From: Peptococcaceae bacterium
GTDB taxonomy: Bacteria > Bacillota > Peptococcia > Peptococcales > Peptococcaceae
NCBI GenBank assembly: GCA_017547685.1
Contig: JAFYPD010000019.1
Location: 1-64,000, forward strand
Length of the DNA stretch: 64,000 nt
Reading direction: 5' to 3'
The notes beneath the pieces were generated by a model, which saw only the letters and a list, made by a program, of their open reading frames with translations, was not told the DNA's origin and ran no database searches. Below are positions 24,576 to 34,384 of the stretch, piece after piece; the first letter of the stretch is position 1, and every line of letters starts with the position of its first letter. Made by a program: the position numbers and the translations under genes.

Positions 24576-24604
24576 TTGTGATTGCCGACGTGTTATAGTA
24601 TAAT
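24576..24604 (+). promoter_or_regulatory. Promoter of the DRTGG-CBS gene
   Basis: TTGTGA (24576-24581), 17 bp and TATAAT (24599-24604), 20 bp before the start codon. Confidence 0.7.
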
Positions 24605-24623
24605 AGAAAACGAGGTGAACAGG

Positions 24624-25937
24624 ATGACCGCTACGAAACATGAACAGATTTTAAAATACATTGAAGCATTACCCGTTGGCACCAAGGTATCGGTGCGTCA
24701 GATTGCAAAAGACCTGGAAGTGAGTGAAGGGACTGCATACCGTGCCATCAAACAGGCCGAGAATGTTGGTCTGGTCAGTTCCATCCCGAAAGTCGCAACG
24801 GTACGTATCGAAAAGCCGGTAAAAAAACAGCTGGAGGACATGACCCTGCATGAAATCAACCTGATTGTGGAAGGCACATTTCTGGTCGGGCAGAATCACA
24901 GCGGACGGATTCCAAAATCTTTTGCCGCCTGTTTCAGCAAAGAAGAGCTGACAAAGAAAAACATCAGCGGCAATACGCTGGTGATTGTCAGCAATGTACC
25001 GGAGCTGCAGAGCCTTGCTGTGAAGAAAGGGGCGGCCCTGCTGGTTGTGGGCGGTTCCCAGCCGTCGGCTGAGCTGCTTCGCCATGCCGAACAGACGGGC
25101 ACACCGGTGCTCGCAACGCCGTATGATGCCTTTGAAACCATCTCCATGATTAACAAGGCAATCTATGAACGGCTTGTACAGCAGGATCTGGTTCGCATCG
25201 GCGATATTATGAAGCGGGATGTCTCTACCCTGTATCCGTATGATACCATTTTAGACTGGCATGAACTGACATTGAAATCGGGCCACAGCAATTTCCCTGT
25301 TATCAACGGGGAAAACAAACTGCTGGGTATTGTGACACCGCTGGCTGTTACCGGTATGAGCAGCAATATGCCAATCAGTGAAGTGATGGATACCGAGATG
25401 CTCACCGCCCGTCCAGACAGTCTGGTCAGCCATATTTCCCGCCTGCTGGTGTGGGAAGACTGTGACATGATTCCGGTCATCAACGAAGAGGAACGTCTGG
25501 TGGGTGTGGTTAACCGTCAGGACATTATTCAGGCTCTGCAGCAGACGCAGAAACAGCCGCAGTTCGGTGAAACGGTGGATAATCTGACCCTGAGCGGGTT
25601 TAAACTGGGCGATACCGCAGAAGACAACAAAATCACCATCGTGGGCAACGTGACACAGTTTATGATGAACGAGGTCAATTTTGCCAGTTCCGGCGCTATG
25701 ACGATGATTATCAGCAATGCGTCTACCATTGCGGCCCGCAAACTGCACCGTCTGCAGACTGTAGTGGATGAACTGCATTTAATCTGCATCAATCCGGTAC
25801 ACCAGGATGAAGAAATCTGGGTAACCGTGGAGCTGCTGCAGTCCGATAAAAAATACTGTAAGGCAGAAGTTGTGGTGCGTTCGGCAGAGCAGCTGAAATA
25901 TAAAGCCCACATTGTTCTGAAAGTTCAAAAAAAATAA
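24624..25937 (+). CDS. HTH-DRTGG-CBS-hotdog regulatory protein (YtoI-like)
   Basis: 437 aa. ATG at 24624, with CGAGGTGAACAGG upstream. Domain order: N-terminal winged HTH (ALPVGTKVSVRQIAKDLEVS, residues about 10-55), a DRTGG-type domain (about 70-185), a tandem CBS pair (about 190-310; DIMKRDVSTLYPYDT and SEVMDTEMLTARPDS) and a C-terminal hotdog/thioesterase-like domain (about 320-437). This is the architecture of Bacillus YtoI, also encoded near dnaE. CBS domains usually bind adenine nucleotides, so it may be a nucleotide-responsive regulator; its targets are unknown. Confidence 0.88.
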   Translation: MTATKHEQILKYIEALPVGTKVSVRQIAKDLEVSEGTAYRAIKQAENVGLVSSIPKVATVRIEKPVKKQLEDMTLHEINLIVEGTFLVGQNHSGRIPKSFAACFSKEELTKKNISGNTLVIVSNVPELQSLAVKKGAALLVVGGSQPSAELLRHAEQTGTPVLATPYDAFETISMINKAIYERLVQQDLVRIGDIMKRDVSTLYPYDTILDWHELTLKSGHSNFPVINGENKLLGIVTPLAVTGMSSNMPISEVMDTEMLTARPDSLVSHISRLLVWEDCDMIPVINEEERLVGVVNRQDIIQALQQTQKQPQFGETVDNLTLSGFKLGDTAEDNKITIVGNVTQFMMNEVNFASSGAMTMIISNASTIAARKLHRLQTVVDELHLICINPVHQDEEIWVTVELLQSDKKYCKAEVVVRSAEQLKYKAHIVLKVQKK

Positions 25938-26027
25938 ACAGACACAGCAGAGAAGTCCAGCCGCATAGTGGAACCATCTGCTGTTTTCTATGCAACCGTA
26001 TCGAGCATTGGCGGAAAGGAGGACATC

Positions 26028-29000
26028 ATGGAACCTTTTGTACATCTGCATAATCATACAGCGTACAGTTTGCTGGACGGCGCCAGCAAAATCGATGAGC
26101 TGATTCAGCGAGCCAGAGAACTGAACATGCCTGCGCTGGCCATCACCGACCACGGCGTGATGTATGGTGTGGTTGATTTTTATAAAGCCTGTAAAAAAGC
26201 CGGTGTGAAACCCATCATCGGCTGTGAAGTATATGTGGCGCCCCGCACCCGGTTTGACCGGCAGGCCGGGCTGGATGACAGTGCCTATCATTTAATCCTG
26301 CTGGTAAAAAATGAAACAGGCTATCGCAATCTGTCCAGGCTGGAATCGCTGGCTTCGCTGGAAGGCTTTTACTATAAACCCCGTGTAGACCGCGAGATTC
26401 TGGAACAGTATCACGAAGGGCTGATTGCCCTGTCGGGCTGTATTGCCGGCGAGGTGGCTCAGAAAATTCTGCAGGAGGATATCGCTGGTGCCCGCGAGGC
26501 AGCACAGTGGTATCAAGATACCTTCGGCGCGGAAAACTACTATTTCGAAGTGCAGAATCACGGCATACATGAACAGATACAGGTCAATTATCATCTGAAT
26601 CTGCTCAGCCAGGAGCTGGGTATTCCGCTGGTGGCAACAAACGATAACCATTATGTCTACCGGGAAGATGCCAAAACACAGGATGTAATGATGTGCATTC
26701 AGATGGGGAAAACGCTGGATGATGTCAACCGGATGAAATTTGACAGCGATAACTTTTATCTGAAAAGCTATGATGAAATGCAGCAGATTCTGGGCGACTA
26801 TCCCGAATCGCTGACCAATACTCTGAAAATTGCAGACCAGTGCAATTTTGATTTCACCTTCGGCGAGAACCACATGCCGATTTTTGATGTGCCGGAAGGC
26901 TATACGCTGGACAGCTACTTTGAGGCGCTGTGCTATCAGGAAATCAAGACCCGCTACAATCCGGTGACGGAGGAAGTGACAAAGCGGCTGGAATATGAAC
27001 TGTCGGTTATCAAACAGATGGGCTATTCGGGATATTTTCTGATTGTATGGGATTTTATCCGCTTTGCCCGTGAAAAAGGCATCTATGTAGGGCCTGGCCG
27101 CGGTTCGGCGGCGGGCAGTATCGTATCCTATGCACTGCACATCACCGACATTGACCCGCTGAAATATGATTTGCTGTTTGAGCGGTTTCTGAATCCGGAG
27201 CGTGTCAGTATGCCCGATATTGATATTGACTTCTGCTATGAGCGCAGAGGCGAGGTAATCGATTATGTGATTGAAAAATACGGGCAGGACCATGTCTGCC
27301 AGATTATTACCTTTGGCACCATGGCGGCCCGCGGTGCGATTCGCGATGTTGGTCGTGTGATGAACGTGCCTATTGCAACGGTAAACAAAGTAGCAAAAGC
27401 CATTCCGAATGAGCTTGGCATCACCATCGAGAAAGCGCTGAAAGCTTCTCAGGAACTGCGCGGCTACTGTGAGCAGGATGAACAGATTGCCGAGTTAATT
27501 GAGACAGCAAAAAAACTGGAAGGGCTGCCGCGTCAGGCAGGCACCCATGCAGCCGGGGTGGTAATCTCCAAAGATACACTGGACAGCTATCTGCCGCTGC
27601 AGAAATCGGCAGAATGCGGTGTTATCACCCAGTTTGCCAAAGAAAATGTAGAAGAAATCGGCCTGTTGAAGATGGACTTTCTGGGACTGCGCACACTGAC
27701 CGTTATCAATAAAGCTGTGGATATGATAAAAGAAAACCATGGCGTTACCATCGATTTTAACACCATGCCGATGGACGATAAAAAAACTTATCAGCTGCTG
27801 TGCGACGGGGAAAGTATCGGCGTATTCCAGCTGGAAAGCGGTGGCCTGCGCGCCATCATGAAAGAACTGCAGCCAAATGATTTAGAAGATGTGATTGCGC
27901 TGGTGGCGCTGTATCGTCCTGGCCCGCTGAACAGCGGCATGGCTGATGACTTTATTCAGCGCAAACACGGACGCAGGGAAATCGAGTATCTGCACCCGCT
28001 GCTGGAACCGATTCTGAAACCGACTTACGGCGTTATCCTCTATCAGGAACAGGTTATGCGAATTGCCAGTGATTTAGCGGGATTTTCGCTCGGACAGGCT
28101 GATATGCTGCGCCGCGCCATGGGGAAAAAGAAACCGGAAATCATCGCCGCTATGAAACAGGACTTTATGGACGGCGCTGAGAAAAACAATGTGGACCGTG
28201 CCGTTGCGGCCAAGGTTTTTGAACTGATTGAGTACTTTGCCGGTTACGGCTTCAACAAAAGCCACAGCGCAGCCTACGCCATCGTGGCCTATCAGACAGC
28301 CTATCTGAAGGCTCATTATCCGGTTGAATTTATGGCGGCGCTCTTAACCAGCATTATGGACTCGGCAGACCGGGTATCGTTCTATATCGCGGAATGCAAA
28401 CGCATGGGCATCCCGGTATTAACTCCGGACGTGAACGAGAGTCAGGAGACCTTCACGGTAACCAGCGGAAGAATCCGGTTTGGTCTGGCAGCCATGAAAA
28501 ACGTGGGGAAAGGGGCTATGCAGTCCATCATTCAGATTCGCAATGACGACGGGCCGTTTGCTTCTCTGCAGGATTTCTGCGCCCGTGTGGATTTGAGCCA
28601 GGTAAACAAGCGCATGATAGAAAATTTAATCAAGGGCGGCGCCTTTGATTCGGTGGCAGGCAGCAAACGGCAGCTGCTGGATATTCTGGATTTGTGTCTG
28701 GAGCAGGGCAATGAAATTCGCCGCAGTAAATCCAGCGCTCAGATTTCTCTGTTTGATTTAGATGAGGAGCAGACCGGACTAACCTCCCGCTATGCGCCGA
28801 TTCCACTGCCGGACGTACCAGAATTCAGCAGCCAGGAACTGCTGGCTATGGAAAAACAGATTCTGGGGCTGTATGTCAGCGGTCATCCGCTGGATGATTA
28901 CACAAAGGTTATCAGCGAGAAAACATCTGTTGCACTGGCCGAACTGACCGAAGACCATGACCAGCAGCGCATCATTGTAGCCGGCATGATTAATACATTT

Positions 29001-29621
29001 AAAATTAACACCACAAAAAAAGGTGACACCATGGCCACCTGTCAGTTTGAGGATTTAACCGGCAGCATAGAAATGCTGGTGTTCCCGAAAACCTTTGTGC
29101 GGTATCGGGAAATGATTCAGAAAGATGCCATTGTGCTGGTGAAAGGCCGGTATCTGGCGCAGGATGATAATCCAAAGCTGTCGGCCGATGAAATTCTGCC
29201 GCTGCCCAACGATGCCCAGTGGGCAGAGCAGAAGGCCGGCGCTCAGAATTTTGCCCGCAGCATTCCTGACGGGGCATCTTATCGCAGGAAATCTGATCCG
29301 GCAGAACCGATTATGAACGCTGCCCGCCCTGTGGAACAGGAACCTGCGCCGCAGGTGATTTCGCTGCAGGAAGTGGCAAAAAAGCAGAAGAAAAAACTGT
29401 ATCTGCGGCTCAATGCACAGGCATCCGGCCCACAGGTACAGCAGCAGTTAAAGCATATTTTACGGCAACATAACGGGCCGATGCCAGTCTATTTTTATTT
29501 CAGCGAACAGAAAAAAATGGTGCTGGCCGAATATCATTACTGGGTAACCAGTGATATCGATTTGATTATGGCGTTGAGCCAGCTTCTCGGTGCGGAGAAT
29601 ATCTCAGTGAAAGAGGAGTGA
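26028..29621 (+). CDS. dnaE: DNA polymerase III alpha subunit DnaE
   Basis: 1197 aa. The ATG at 26028 has AAAGGAGGA upstream; the longer in-frame reading from 25968 lacks one. The N-terminal PHP domain begins FVHLHNHTAYSLLDGASK. The polymerase catalytic region carries PGRGSAAGS and the Asp triad in PDIDIDF (near residue 395). The helix-hairpin-helix and C-terminal OB fold (GMINTFKINTTKKGDTMATC) are present. As a DnaE-type rather than PolC-type polymerase it lacks an inserted exonuclease. The coaD-tcdA pair follows with short spacing. Confidence 0.98.
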   Translation: MEPFVHLHNHTAYSLLDGASKIDELIQRARELNMPALAITDHGVMYGVVDFYKACKKAGVKPIIGCEVYVAPRTRFDRQAGLDDSAYHLILLVKNETGYRNLSRLESLASLEGFYYKPRVDREILEQYHEGLIALSGCIAGEVAQKILQEDIAGAREAAQWYQDTFGAENYYFEVQNHGIHEQIQVNYHLNLLSQELGIPLVATNDNHYVYREDAKTQDVMMCIQMGKTLDDVNRMKFDSDNFYLKSYDEMQQILGDYPESLTNTLKIADQCNFDFTFGENHMPIFDVPEGYTLDSYFEALCYQEIKTRYNPVTEEVTKRLEYELSVIKQMGYSGYFLIVWDFIRFAREKGIYVGPGRGSAAGSIVSYALHITDIDPLKYDLLFERFLNPERVSMPDIDIDFCYERRGEVIDYVIEKYGQDHVCQIITFGTMAARGAIRDVGRVMNVPIATVNKVAKAIPNELGITIEKALKASQELRGYCEQDEQIAELIETAKKLEGLPRQAGTHAAGVVISKDTLDSYLPLQKSAECGVITQFAKENVEEIGLLKMDFLGLRTLTVINKAVDMIKENHGVTIDFNTMPMDDKKTYQLLCDGESIGVFQLESGGLRAIMKELQPNDLEDVIALVALYRPGPLNSGMADDFIQRKHGRREIEYLHPLLEPILKPTYGVILYQEQVMRIASDLAGFSLGQADMLRRAMGKKKPEIIAAMKQDFMDGAEKNNVDRAVAAKVFELIEYFAGYGFNKSHSAAYAIVAYQTAYLKAHYPVEFMAALLTSIMDSADRVSFYIAECKRMGIPVLTPDVNESQETFTVTSGRIRFGLAAMKNVGKGAMQSIIQIRNDDGPFASLQDFCARVDLSQVNKRMIENLIKGGAFDSVAGSKRQLLDILDLCLEQGNEIRRSKSSAQISLFDLDEEQTGLTSRYAPIPLPDVPEFSSQELLAMEKQILGLYVSGHPLDDYTKVISEKTSVALAELTEDHDQQRIIVAGMINTFKINTTKKGDTMATCQFEDLTGSIEMLVFPKTFVRYREMIQKDAIVLVKGRYLAQDDNPKLSADEILPLPNDAQWAEQKAGAQNFARSIPDGASYRRKSDPAEPIMNAARPVEQEPAPQVISLQEVAKKQKKKLYLRLNAQASGPQVQQQLKHILRQHNGPMPVYFYFSEQKKMVLAEYHYWVTSDIDLIMALSQLLGAENISVKEE

Positions 29622-29634
29622 AAGGAGGAATTCG

Positions 29635-30126
29635 ATGAAAACAGCCATATATGCAGGAACCTTTGACCCCATCACCAATGGGCATATGAGTGTGCTGACC
29701 AGCGCGGCCAGACTGTTTGACCAGGTGATTGTGGGCGTTGCTGCCGATAACAATAAAAAAACACTGTTTACCCTGGAAGAACGCACAGCACTGGCGAAAG
29801 CCAGCGCTGTCCATCTGGATAACGTGACGGTAAAATCCTTTTCCGGCCTTCTGGTCAACTTTGCCAGAGAACAGAAAGCAACTGCATTGATTCGCGGGCT
29901 GCGTGTGGTGTCTGACTTTGAATATGAAATGCAGATGGCGCTGTTTAACAAAGACTTAAATGACGAACTGGAAACCGTATTCTTTATTGCCGATGCGGAA
30001 CATTCCTTTATCAGTTCCAGTCAGGTGCGGAACATTGTCAGCCTGGGCGGTAATATCGACAAATATGTGTCGGAGCCGGTTGCCAGAGCATTGAAAGAAA
30101 AATACAAGCAGAATAACACAGAATAG
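29635..30126 (+). CDS. coaD: Phosphopantetheine adenylyltransferase CoaD
   Basis: 163 aa, ATG at 29635 behind AAAGGAGGA. Catalyses the fourth step of CoA synthesis. The nucleotidyltransferase signature GTFDPITNGH is at residues 8-17, with RGLRVVSDFEYEMQMA and the C-terminal ISSSQVRNIV motif. Normal length. It lies 13 bp after dnaE and 11 bp before tcdA. Confidence 0.98.
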   Translation: MKTAIYAGTFDPITNGHMSVLTSAARLFDQVIVGVAADNNKKTLFTLEERTALAKASAVHLDNVTVKSFSGLLVNFAREQKATALIRGLRVVSDFEYEMQMALFNKDLNDELETVFFIADAEHSFISSSQVRNIVSLGGNIDKYVSEPVARALKEKYKQNNTE

Positions 30127-30137
30127 AGGCGACCATT

Positions 30138-30854
30138 ATGGCAGATTTATATGACCGCACTCGCCTGTTAATCGGACAGGAGGGGTTGAACCGGCTGCAG
30201 AAGGCCCATGTGCTGATTGCCGGTGTGGGCGGTGTGGGTTCCTTTGCCGCCGAGGCACTGGCCAGAGCCGGTGTTGGCCGGCTGACCCTGCTGGACAGTG
30301 ACACGGTGGATGTGACCAATCTGAACCGGCAGATTCACGCCACACAGCATACCATCGGCCAGCCGAAGGTGCAGGTGATGGCGAAGCGCATCGCTGACAT
30401 CAATCCGGACATTCAGGTGCAATGTCTGCAGGAATTTCTGCTGGATGACAATGTGGAAGCACTGCTGGGCGACACACCGTATGATTATATCATTGATGCA
30501 GTGGATACCGTGACGGCCAAGCTGGCCCTGATTTTATACGCAAGAGCGCACAATATTCCAGTCATCAGCAGTATGGGAACAGCCAATAAGCTGGATGCCG
30601 CAAAATTTGAGGTGGTGGATATCAGCAAGACCCATACCTGTCCGCTGGCCCGTGTGATGCGTAAAGAACTGCGCGACCGGGGTATTCCGGCGGGCGTGGA
30701 TGTATTGTACTCAACAGCGCCGCCGGTTTACCGGCCGACAGCAGAGGAGGGAAAGAAACCAATTCCCGGCAGTATCTCCTTTGTGCCATCGGTAGCCGGG
30801 TTGCTGCTGGCAGGTTATGTGGTGCAGAAGCTGTTAAAATCCTGTAGTTTTTAG
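30138..30854 (+). CDS. tcdA: tRNA threonylcarbamoyladenosine dehydratase (TcdA/CsdL)
   Basis: 238 aa, ATG at 30138 preceded by AGAGGCG. An E1-like ThiF/MoeB fold: GVGGVGSFAAEALARAGVG with the following Asp (LLDSDTVDVTNLNRQ) binds ATP. The downstream features (IDAVDTVTAKLAL, SSMGTANKLD, ISKTHTCPLARVMRKELR) match TcdA, which cyclises t6A37 in tRNA to ct6A. The C-terminus ends in a hydrophobic helix (VAGLLLAGYVVQKLL), common in this family. It ends the dnaE operon. Confidence 0.93.
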   Translation: MADLYDRTRLLIGQEGLNRLQKAHVLIAGVGGVGSFAAEALARAGVGRLTLLDSDTVDVTNLNRQIHATQHTIGQPKVQVMAKRIADINPDIQVQCLQEFLLDDNVEALLGDTPYDYIIDAVDTVTAKLALILYARAHNIPVISSMGTANKLDAAKFEVVDISKTHTCPLARVMRKELRDRGIPAGVDVLYSTAPPVYRPTAEEGKKPIPGSISFVPSVAGLLLAGYVVQKLLKSCSF

Positions 30855-30894
30855 TAAATTTCAATGGTTTCAGCGGAAAGCTGGAAGAATGTGA

Positions 30895-30923
30895 TTGACT
30901 TTTAAGTCAGTATTCTGTAAACT
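30895..30923 (+). promoter_or_regulatory. Promoter of trxA
   Basis: TTGACT (30895-30900), 17 bp and TAAACT (30918-30923). Confidence 0.75.
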
Positions 30924-30980
30924 ATATTCATGTTGTTTTATGAAGCGATTCATATCACTATATCGGGAGGGTTTTATATT

Positions 30981-31304
30981 ATGGCAAGCGAAAATGTAGT
31001 AATGTTAACAGAAGACAATTTCCGCGCTGAAGTTCTGCAGTGCGAACAGCCAGTACTGGTTGATTTCTGGGCAGCCTGGTGCGGTCCTTGCAAAATGATT
31101 GCTCCAGTCGTTGATGAAATTGCAAACGATTATGCTGGTAAAGCAAAAGTATGCAAACTGAATGTAGATGACTGCGGCAGAATCGCACAGTCTTACGGCG
31201 TTATGAGTATTCCAACTCTGATCGTATTCAAAGGCGGTCAGGAAGCCAGCAGAATCGTTGGTTTCCGTCCTAAATCTGAAATCGCAAGACTGCTGGAAGG
31301 CTAA
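30981..31304 (+). CDS. trxA: Thioredoxin
   Basis: 107 aa. The ATG at 30981 follows GGGAGGG; an upstream in-frame ATG (30930) would add 17 unrelated residues. The redox motif is WCGPC at residues 33-37, in the context VDFWAAWCGPCKM, with the cis-Pro motif SIPTLIVFKGG. It is a cytosolic disulfide reductase. Codon use resembles that of highly expressed genes (rpsP, the PDEs). Monocistronic. Confidence 0.98.
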   Translation: MASENVVMLTEDNFRAEVLQCEQPVLVDFWAAWCGPCKMIAPVVDEIANDYAGKAKVCKLNVDDCGRIAQSYGVMSIPTLIVFKGGQEASRIVGFRPKSEIARLLEG

Positions 31305-31314
31305 TGACAACAGA

Positions 31315-31340
31315 AACGGACCCTTGTGGTCCGTTTTTTT
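31315..31340 (+). terminator. Terminator of trxA
   Basis: AACGGACC and GGTCCGTT stem followed by TTTTTT. Confidence 0.9.
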
Positions 31341-31389
31341 CATCTGATGGCAATGCCGCCAGGGATTGTTATGGGGCTTCTATTATCCG

Positions 31390-31533
31390 ATGATGAGCAG
31401 TAAAACACTGAAAACCATGCGGCAGGGTACCAGCAATACGCTTCGCCTGGCTGCCGAGGATCTGGCAGCCCTTATGTTTATCATTGTTCTTTTTGTTGTG
31501 AAAAAACGGGGCATCAAAGAAGAAGTATGGTAA
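31390..31533 (+). pseudogene. Possible C-terminal relic of a membrane protein
   Basis: A 47-codon reading frame (MMSSKTLKTMRQGTSNTLRL..., hydrophobic LMFIIVLFVVKKR, stop at 31533) has no ribosome-binding site. The same frame extends upstream without a start (GFYYP) to a stop near 31347. It looks like the last transmembrane helix and tail of a lost transporter. It lies between the trxA terminator and the bidirectional terminator. Low confidence. Confidence 0.35.
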
Positions 31534-31557
31534 TCTGTATTTCTGCATGCAAAATAG

Positions 31558-31605
31558 AAAGAGCTGTGCATGACAGAGTTTGTTCTGTCATGCACAGCTC
31601 TTTTT
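31558..31605. terminator. Bidirectional terminator between convergent units
   Basis: Perfect 20-bp stem (left arm starts AAAGAGCTGTGCATGACAGA) with A and T tracts on both sides. It ends the minus-strand nad operon and any plus-strand readthrough. Confidence 0.93.
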
Positions 31606-31612
31606 ATCATGG

Positions 31613-32128
31613 TTATTTGACCCGCTGAAGCAGATAGCCTTTTTTCTGTAATGCCTGTTCAATCATCGTCAAGGTATGGTCAGAATCCGCCTCGATGGTG
31701 TGACAGTGCACATCCGCAGTCAGGTTTTTTAACGGATTGGCTTTTCGCTGTTTCAGAGACTCCAGAAACGTCTGAACCTGATGACGGGAAGTGGCGTACA
31801 GAGGAGCGTTTAAATATCCATATACGTCATGATAAACCGATACATCCAGTACAGTACCGCCCAGATCCACAATGGTATTCAGCTCATCTTCAATCTGTTC
31901 ATCGGTATGCTGAACCTTCAGTACACAGGTGCAGGACGGGCTGTTTTGCAGCAGATATCCTTTTGTTGTGGACAGAATCTGACATCCGGCGGCGCGCAGC
32001 CAGGAAATATCCTGTACGATAATCTGGCGGCTGACCTGACATTTCTGAGAAAGTTCTGCGCCGGATACAGGCACTGCGGCTGTCTTTAAAATTTCAATAA
32101 TGGTTTCGCGGCGATGTTCTGCAGACAT
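31613..32128 (-). CDS. niaR: NiaR-type niacin-responsive transcriptional repressor
   Basis: 171 aa. An N-terminal HTH_11/biotin-repressor-like domain (RRETIIEILKTAAVPVSGAE, SRQIIVQDISWLRAAG) is followed by a 3H domain. Conserved histidines (VYHDVYG, HRHQV-like TSRHQVQ and DVHCHTIE) bind metal and niacin in this family. It is the last gene downstream of nadA-nadB-nadC, so it is probably autoregulated with the operon. It should repress NAD synthesis when nicotinate is plentiful. Confidence 0.9.
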   Translation of the reverse strand: MSAEHRRETIIEILKTAAVPVSGAELSQKCQVSRQIIVQDISWLRAAGCQILSTTKGYLLQNSPSCTCVLKVQHTDEQIEDELNTIVDLGGTVLDVSVYHDVYGYLNAPLYATSRHQVQTFLESLKQRKANPLKNLTADVHCHTIEADSDHTLTMIEQALQKKGYLLQRVK

Positions 32129-32198
32129 GGCGTCGTACTCCTTTACAAAATAAATGTGCTGTTATTTTACCATATCTGGTTGACAGCTGATAAGTGCC

Positions 32199-33053
32199 TT
32201 AAAGCGCATGCATATTTTTCAAGGATAAATCGAGAATCGGCGCAGAGTGGGTGAGAGCACCGCTGGATACATAATCGACACCGGCTGCTGCAATGCTGGA
32301 AATATTTTCTTTTGTCACATTGCCGGAGCATTCGGTTTCGGCACGGCCATCAATCAGGGCAACGGCTTCTTTCATCTGTTCTACGGTCATATTATCCAGC
32401 ATAATAATATCAGCACCGGCTTCCACAGCTTCGCGCACCATGTCCAGGTTTTCCACTTCCACTTCAATTTTTCTGACAAACGGCGCGTATTCTTTTGCAA
32501 GGGCAATTGCTTTTGCGACACCGCCGGCTGCGCCAATGTGATTGTCTTTGATCAGAATCCCGTCAGACAGATTATATCGATGGTTATAACCGCCGCCAAT
32601 CCGCACGGCATACTTTTCAAATATGCGCATATTTGGTGTGGTTTTTCGTGTATCTAACAGTTTGATGTTTGTTCCTTCCAGTAATGCTGCGGTCTTGCGG
32701 GTATAAGTGGCAATGCCGCTCATGCGCTGCAGATAATTCAGTGCAGTGCGTTCACCGGTCAGCAGCACACGCATATCACCTTTTAAAACAGCCAGTTTCT
32801 GACCTTTCTGCACGGTGTCGCCGTCTTTGCAGAAGCACGTGATCTCGGTATTCGGGTCAAGCAGATAAAACGTACGGACAAACACCGGCAATCCCGCAAT
32901 GACACCGTCCTGTTTGCAGATTAATTCGGCCTGTCCAGGACAGGCGCTGCGTAAAATAGCATTGGTGGTAACATCTTCACTGGAAATATCTTCGCGTAAC
33001 GCCTGCAGAATCAGAGGATCCTGATTAAGCAGCTGCGTGATTTTATCGTTCAT
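32199..33053 (-). CDS. nadC: Nicotinate-nucleotide pyrophosphorylase (QPRTase) NadC
   Basis: 284 aa. The ATG at 33053 has AAGGAAG upstream; an extended reading to 33101 lacks a site. It converts quinolinate plus PRPP to nicotinate mononucleotide. Signatures include EDISSEDVTTNAI, LTGERTALNYLQRMSGIATY, LLDTRKTTPNMR and GGGYNHRYNLSDGILIKDNH. The start overlaps the end of nadB by 11 bp, so the two are coupled. Confidence 0.97.
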   Translation of the reverse strand: MNDKITQLLNQDPLILQALREDISSEDVTTNAILRSACPGQAELICKQDGVIAGLPVFVRTFYLLDPNTEITCFCKDGDTVQKGQKLAVLKGDMRVLLTGERTALNYLQRMSGIATYTRKTAALLEGTNIKLLDTRKTTPNMRIFEKYAVRIGGGYNHRYNLSDGILIKDNHIGAAGGVAKAIALAKEYAPFVRKIEVEVENLDMVREAVEAGADIIMLDNMTVEQMKEAVALIDGRAETECSGNVTKENISSIAAAGVDYVSSGALTHSAPILDLSLKNMHAL

Positions 33054-34380
33054 AGGACTGACTTCCTTTCTTGTGTTCCGTCTTCTTATTTTTAATGGCA
33101 TTGAGAACCAGCTCCCGGTTCTGCTGCTGATACTGTGTCAGATTCTGATAAATATCCGGATGAAGTGCATTGGCTGCCTGTTGTGCTTTCTGCTGATAAT
33201 CAGGCTGTACAGGCTCTGACTGCATGGCAACAGCTGCCCGCTGTGCAAATACCAGACTTTCCAGAAGCGAGTTACTGGCCAGCCGGTTGGCACCATGTAC
33301 ACCGTTGCAGGCTGTCTCACCGGCTGCGTATAGATGCTGCATAGATGTATGACCTTCCAGGTCAATCTGGATGCCGCCCATGAAGTAATGCTGAGCCGGT
33401 ACTACAGGAATCAGTTCTTTTGTGATATCGTATCCTTCCTCCAGACAATGCTGATAGATGGTAGGAAAGTGGTGCAGAATCATATCTTTGTCCATTGCCT
33501 GCAATGACAGATGCACATAAGGAGTTCCGTCCAGCGCCATCTGTTTCAGTATCGCCTGCGCTACAACATCACGCGGCTGCAGCTCATCTACAAAACGCTC
33601 ACCAGCGGCATTGAGCAGTACAGCACCTTCGCCGCGCACCGATTCTGAAATCAAAAATCGACGGCCAGGTTTGGTAGAGTACAGGCTGGTTGGATGAATC
33701 TGTACATAATCCGGATTCCGCAGCGCAATGTTATGCCGCAATGCAATAGCGATACCGTCACCGGTTAAATGGTCATAGTTGGTGGAGTGGCTGTATAAAC
33801 CGCCAATTCCGCCAGTTGCTAACAAAGTATGATGGGCGGTAACAACCTGAAAGCCAGTTTCATTCTGGTGAATCACAGCACCATAGCAGCAGTTTTCCTG
33901 AACCAGCAAATCAATTATGGCGGTGTGTTCTAAAATTGTAATGTTGGATCGGTTCCGGGCAATCTGCAGCAAACAGCTGGTGATTGCTTTGCCGGTCTGG
34001 TCTTTATGATAGAGAATGCGAGGTACGGAATGGGCACCTTCCCGTGTATAACACAGTTTCCCGTTCTGCTGTTCAAACGGAACGCCGCAGGCCAGAAGCT
34101 GATTGATAACCATGCGGGAAGAGGAAATCATTGTATGCACTGCAGCGGGGTCATTTTCGTAATGACCGGCCTTTAATGTATCCTCATAATAGCTGGAATA
34201 GTCGTTCTGATCCCGCAGTACACAGATTCCGCCCTGCGCCAGAAACGAATCGCTCCGTTCTGCCGTATCTTTGGTAATTATCAGCACATCCCATTCCTCG
34301 GGCAGGCTGAGAGCGGCAAACAGGCCTGCAGCACCACTTCCTGCAATCAGAACATCGGCGTGTAATGTGTTGGTCTGCAT
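33043..34380 (-). CDS. nadB: L-aspartate oxidase NadB
   Basis: 445 aa. The ATG at 34380 follows AGAAAGGATTG; in-frame sequence further upstream overlaps nadA and is rejected. FAD-dependent oxidation of aspartate to iminoaspartate. The dinucleotide site is VLIAGSGAAGLFAALSL near the N-terminus; SFLAQGGICV, HPTSLYS and GGIQIDLEGHTSM are family landmarks. The C-terminus after residue ~400 is short, so the helical arm of longer NadB enzymes is reduced (total 445 versus about 510-540). It works with NadA downstream of the nadA promoter. Confidence 0.95.
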   Translation of the reverse strand: MQTNTLHADVLIAGSGAAGLFAALSLPEEWDVLIITKDTAERSDSFLAQGGICVLRDQNDYSSYYEDTLKAGHYENDPAAVHTMISSSRMVINQLLACGVPFEQQNGKLCYTREGAHSVPRILYHKDQTGKAITSCLLQIARNRSNITILEHTAIIDLLVQENCCYGAVIHQNETGFQVVTAHHTLLATGGIGGLYSHSTNYDHLTGDGIAIALRHNIALRNPDYVQIHPTSLYSTKPGRRFLISESVRGEGAVLLNAAGERFVDELQPRDVVAQAILKQMALDGTPYVHLSLQAMDKDMILHHFPTIYQHCLEEGYDITKELIPVVPAQHYFMGGIQIDLEGHTSMQHLYAAGETACNGVHGANRLASNSLLESLVFAQRAAVAMQSEPVQPDYQQKAQQAANALHPDIYQNLTQYQQQNRELVLNAIKNKKTEHKKGSQSYER

Positions 34381-34384
34381 GACA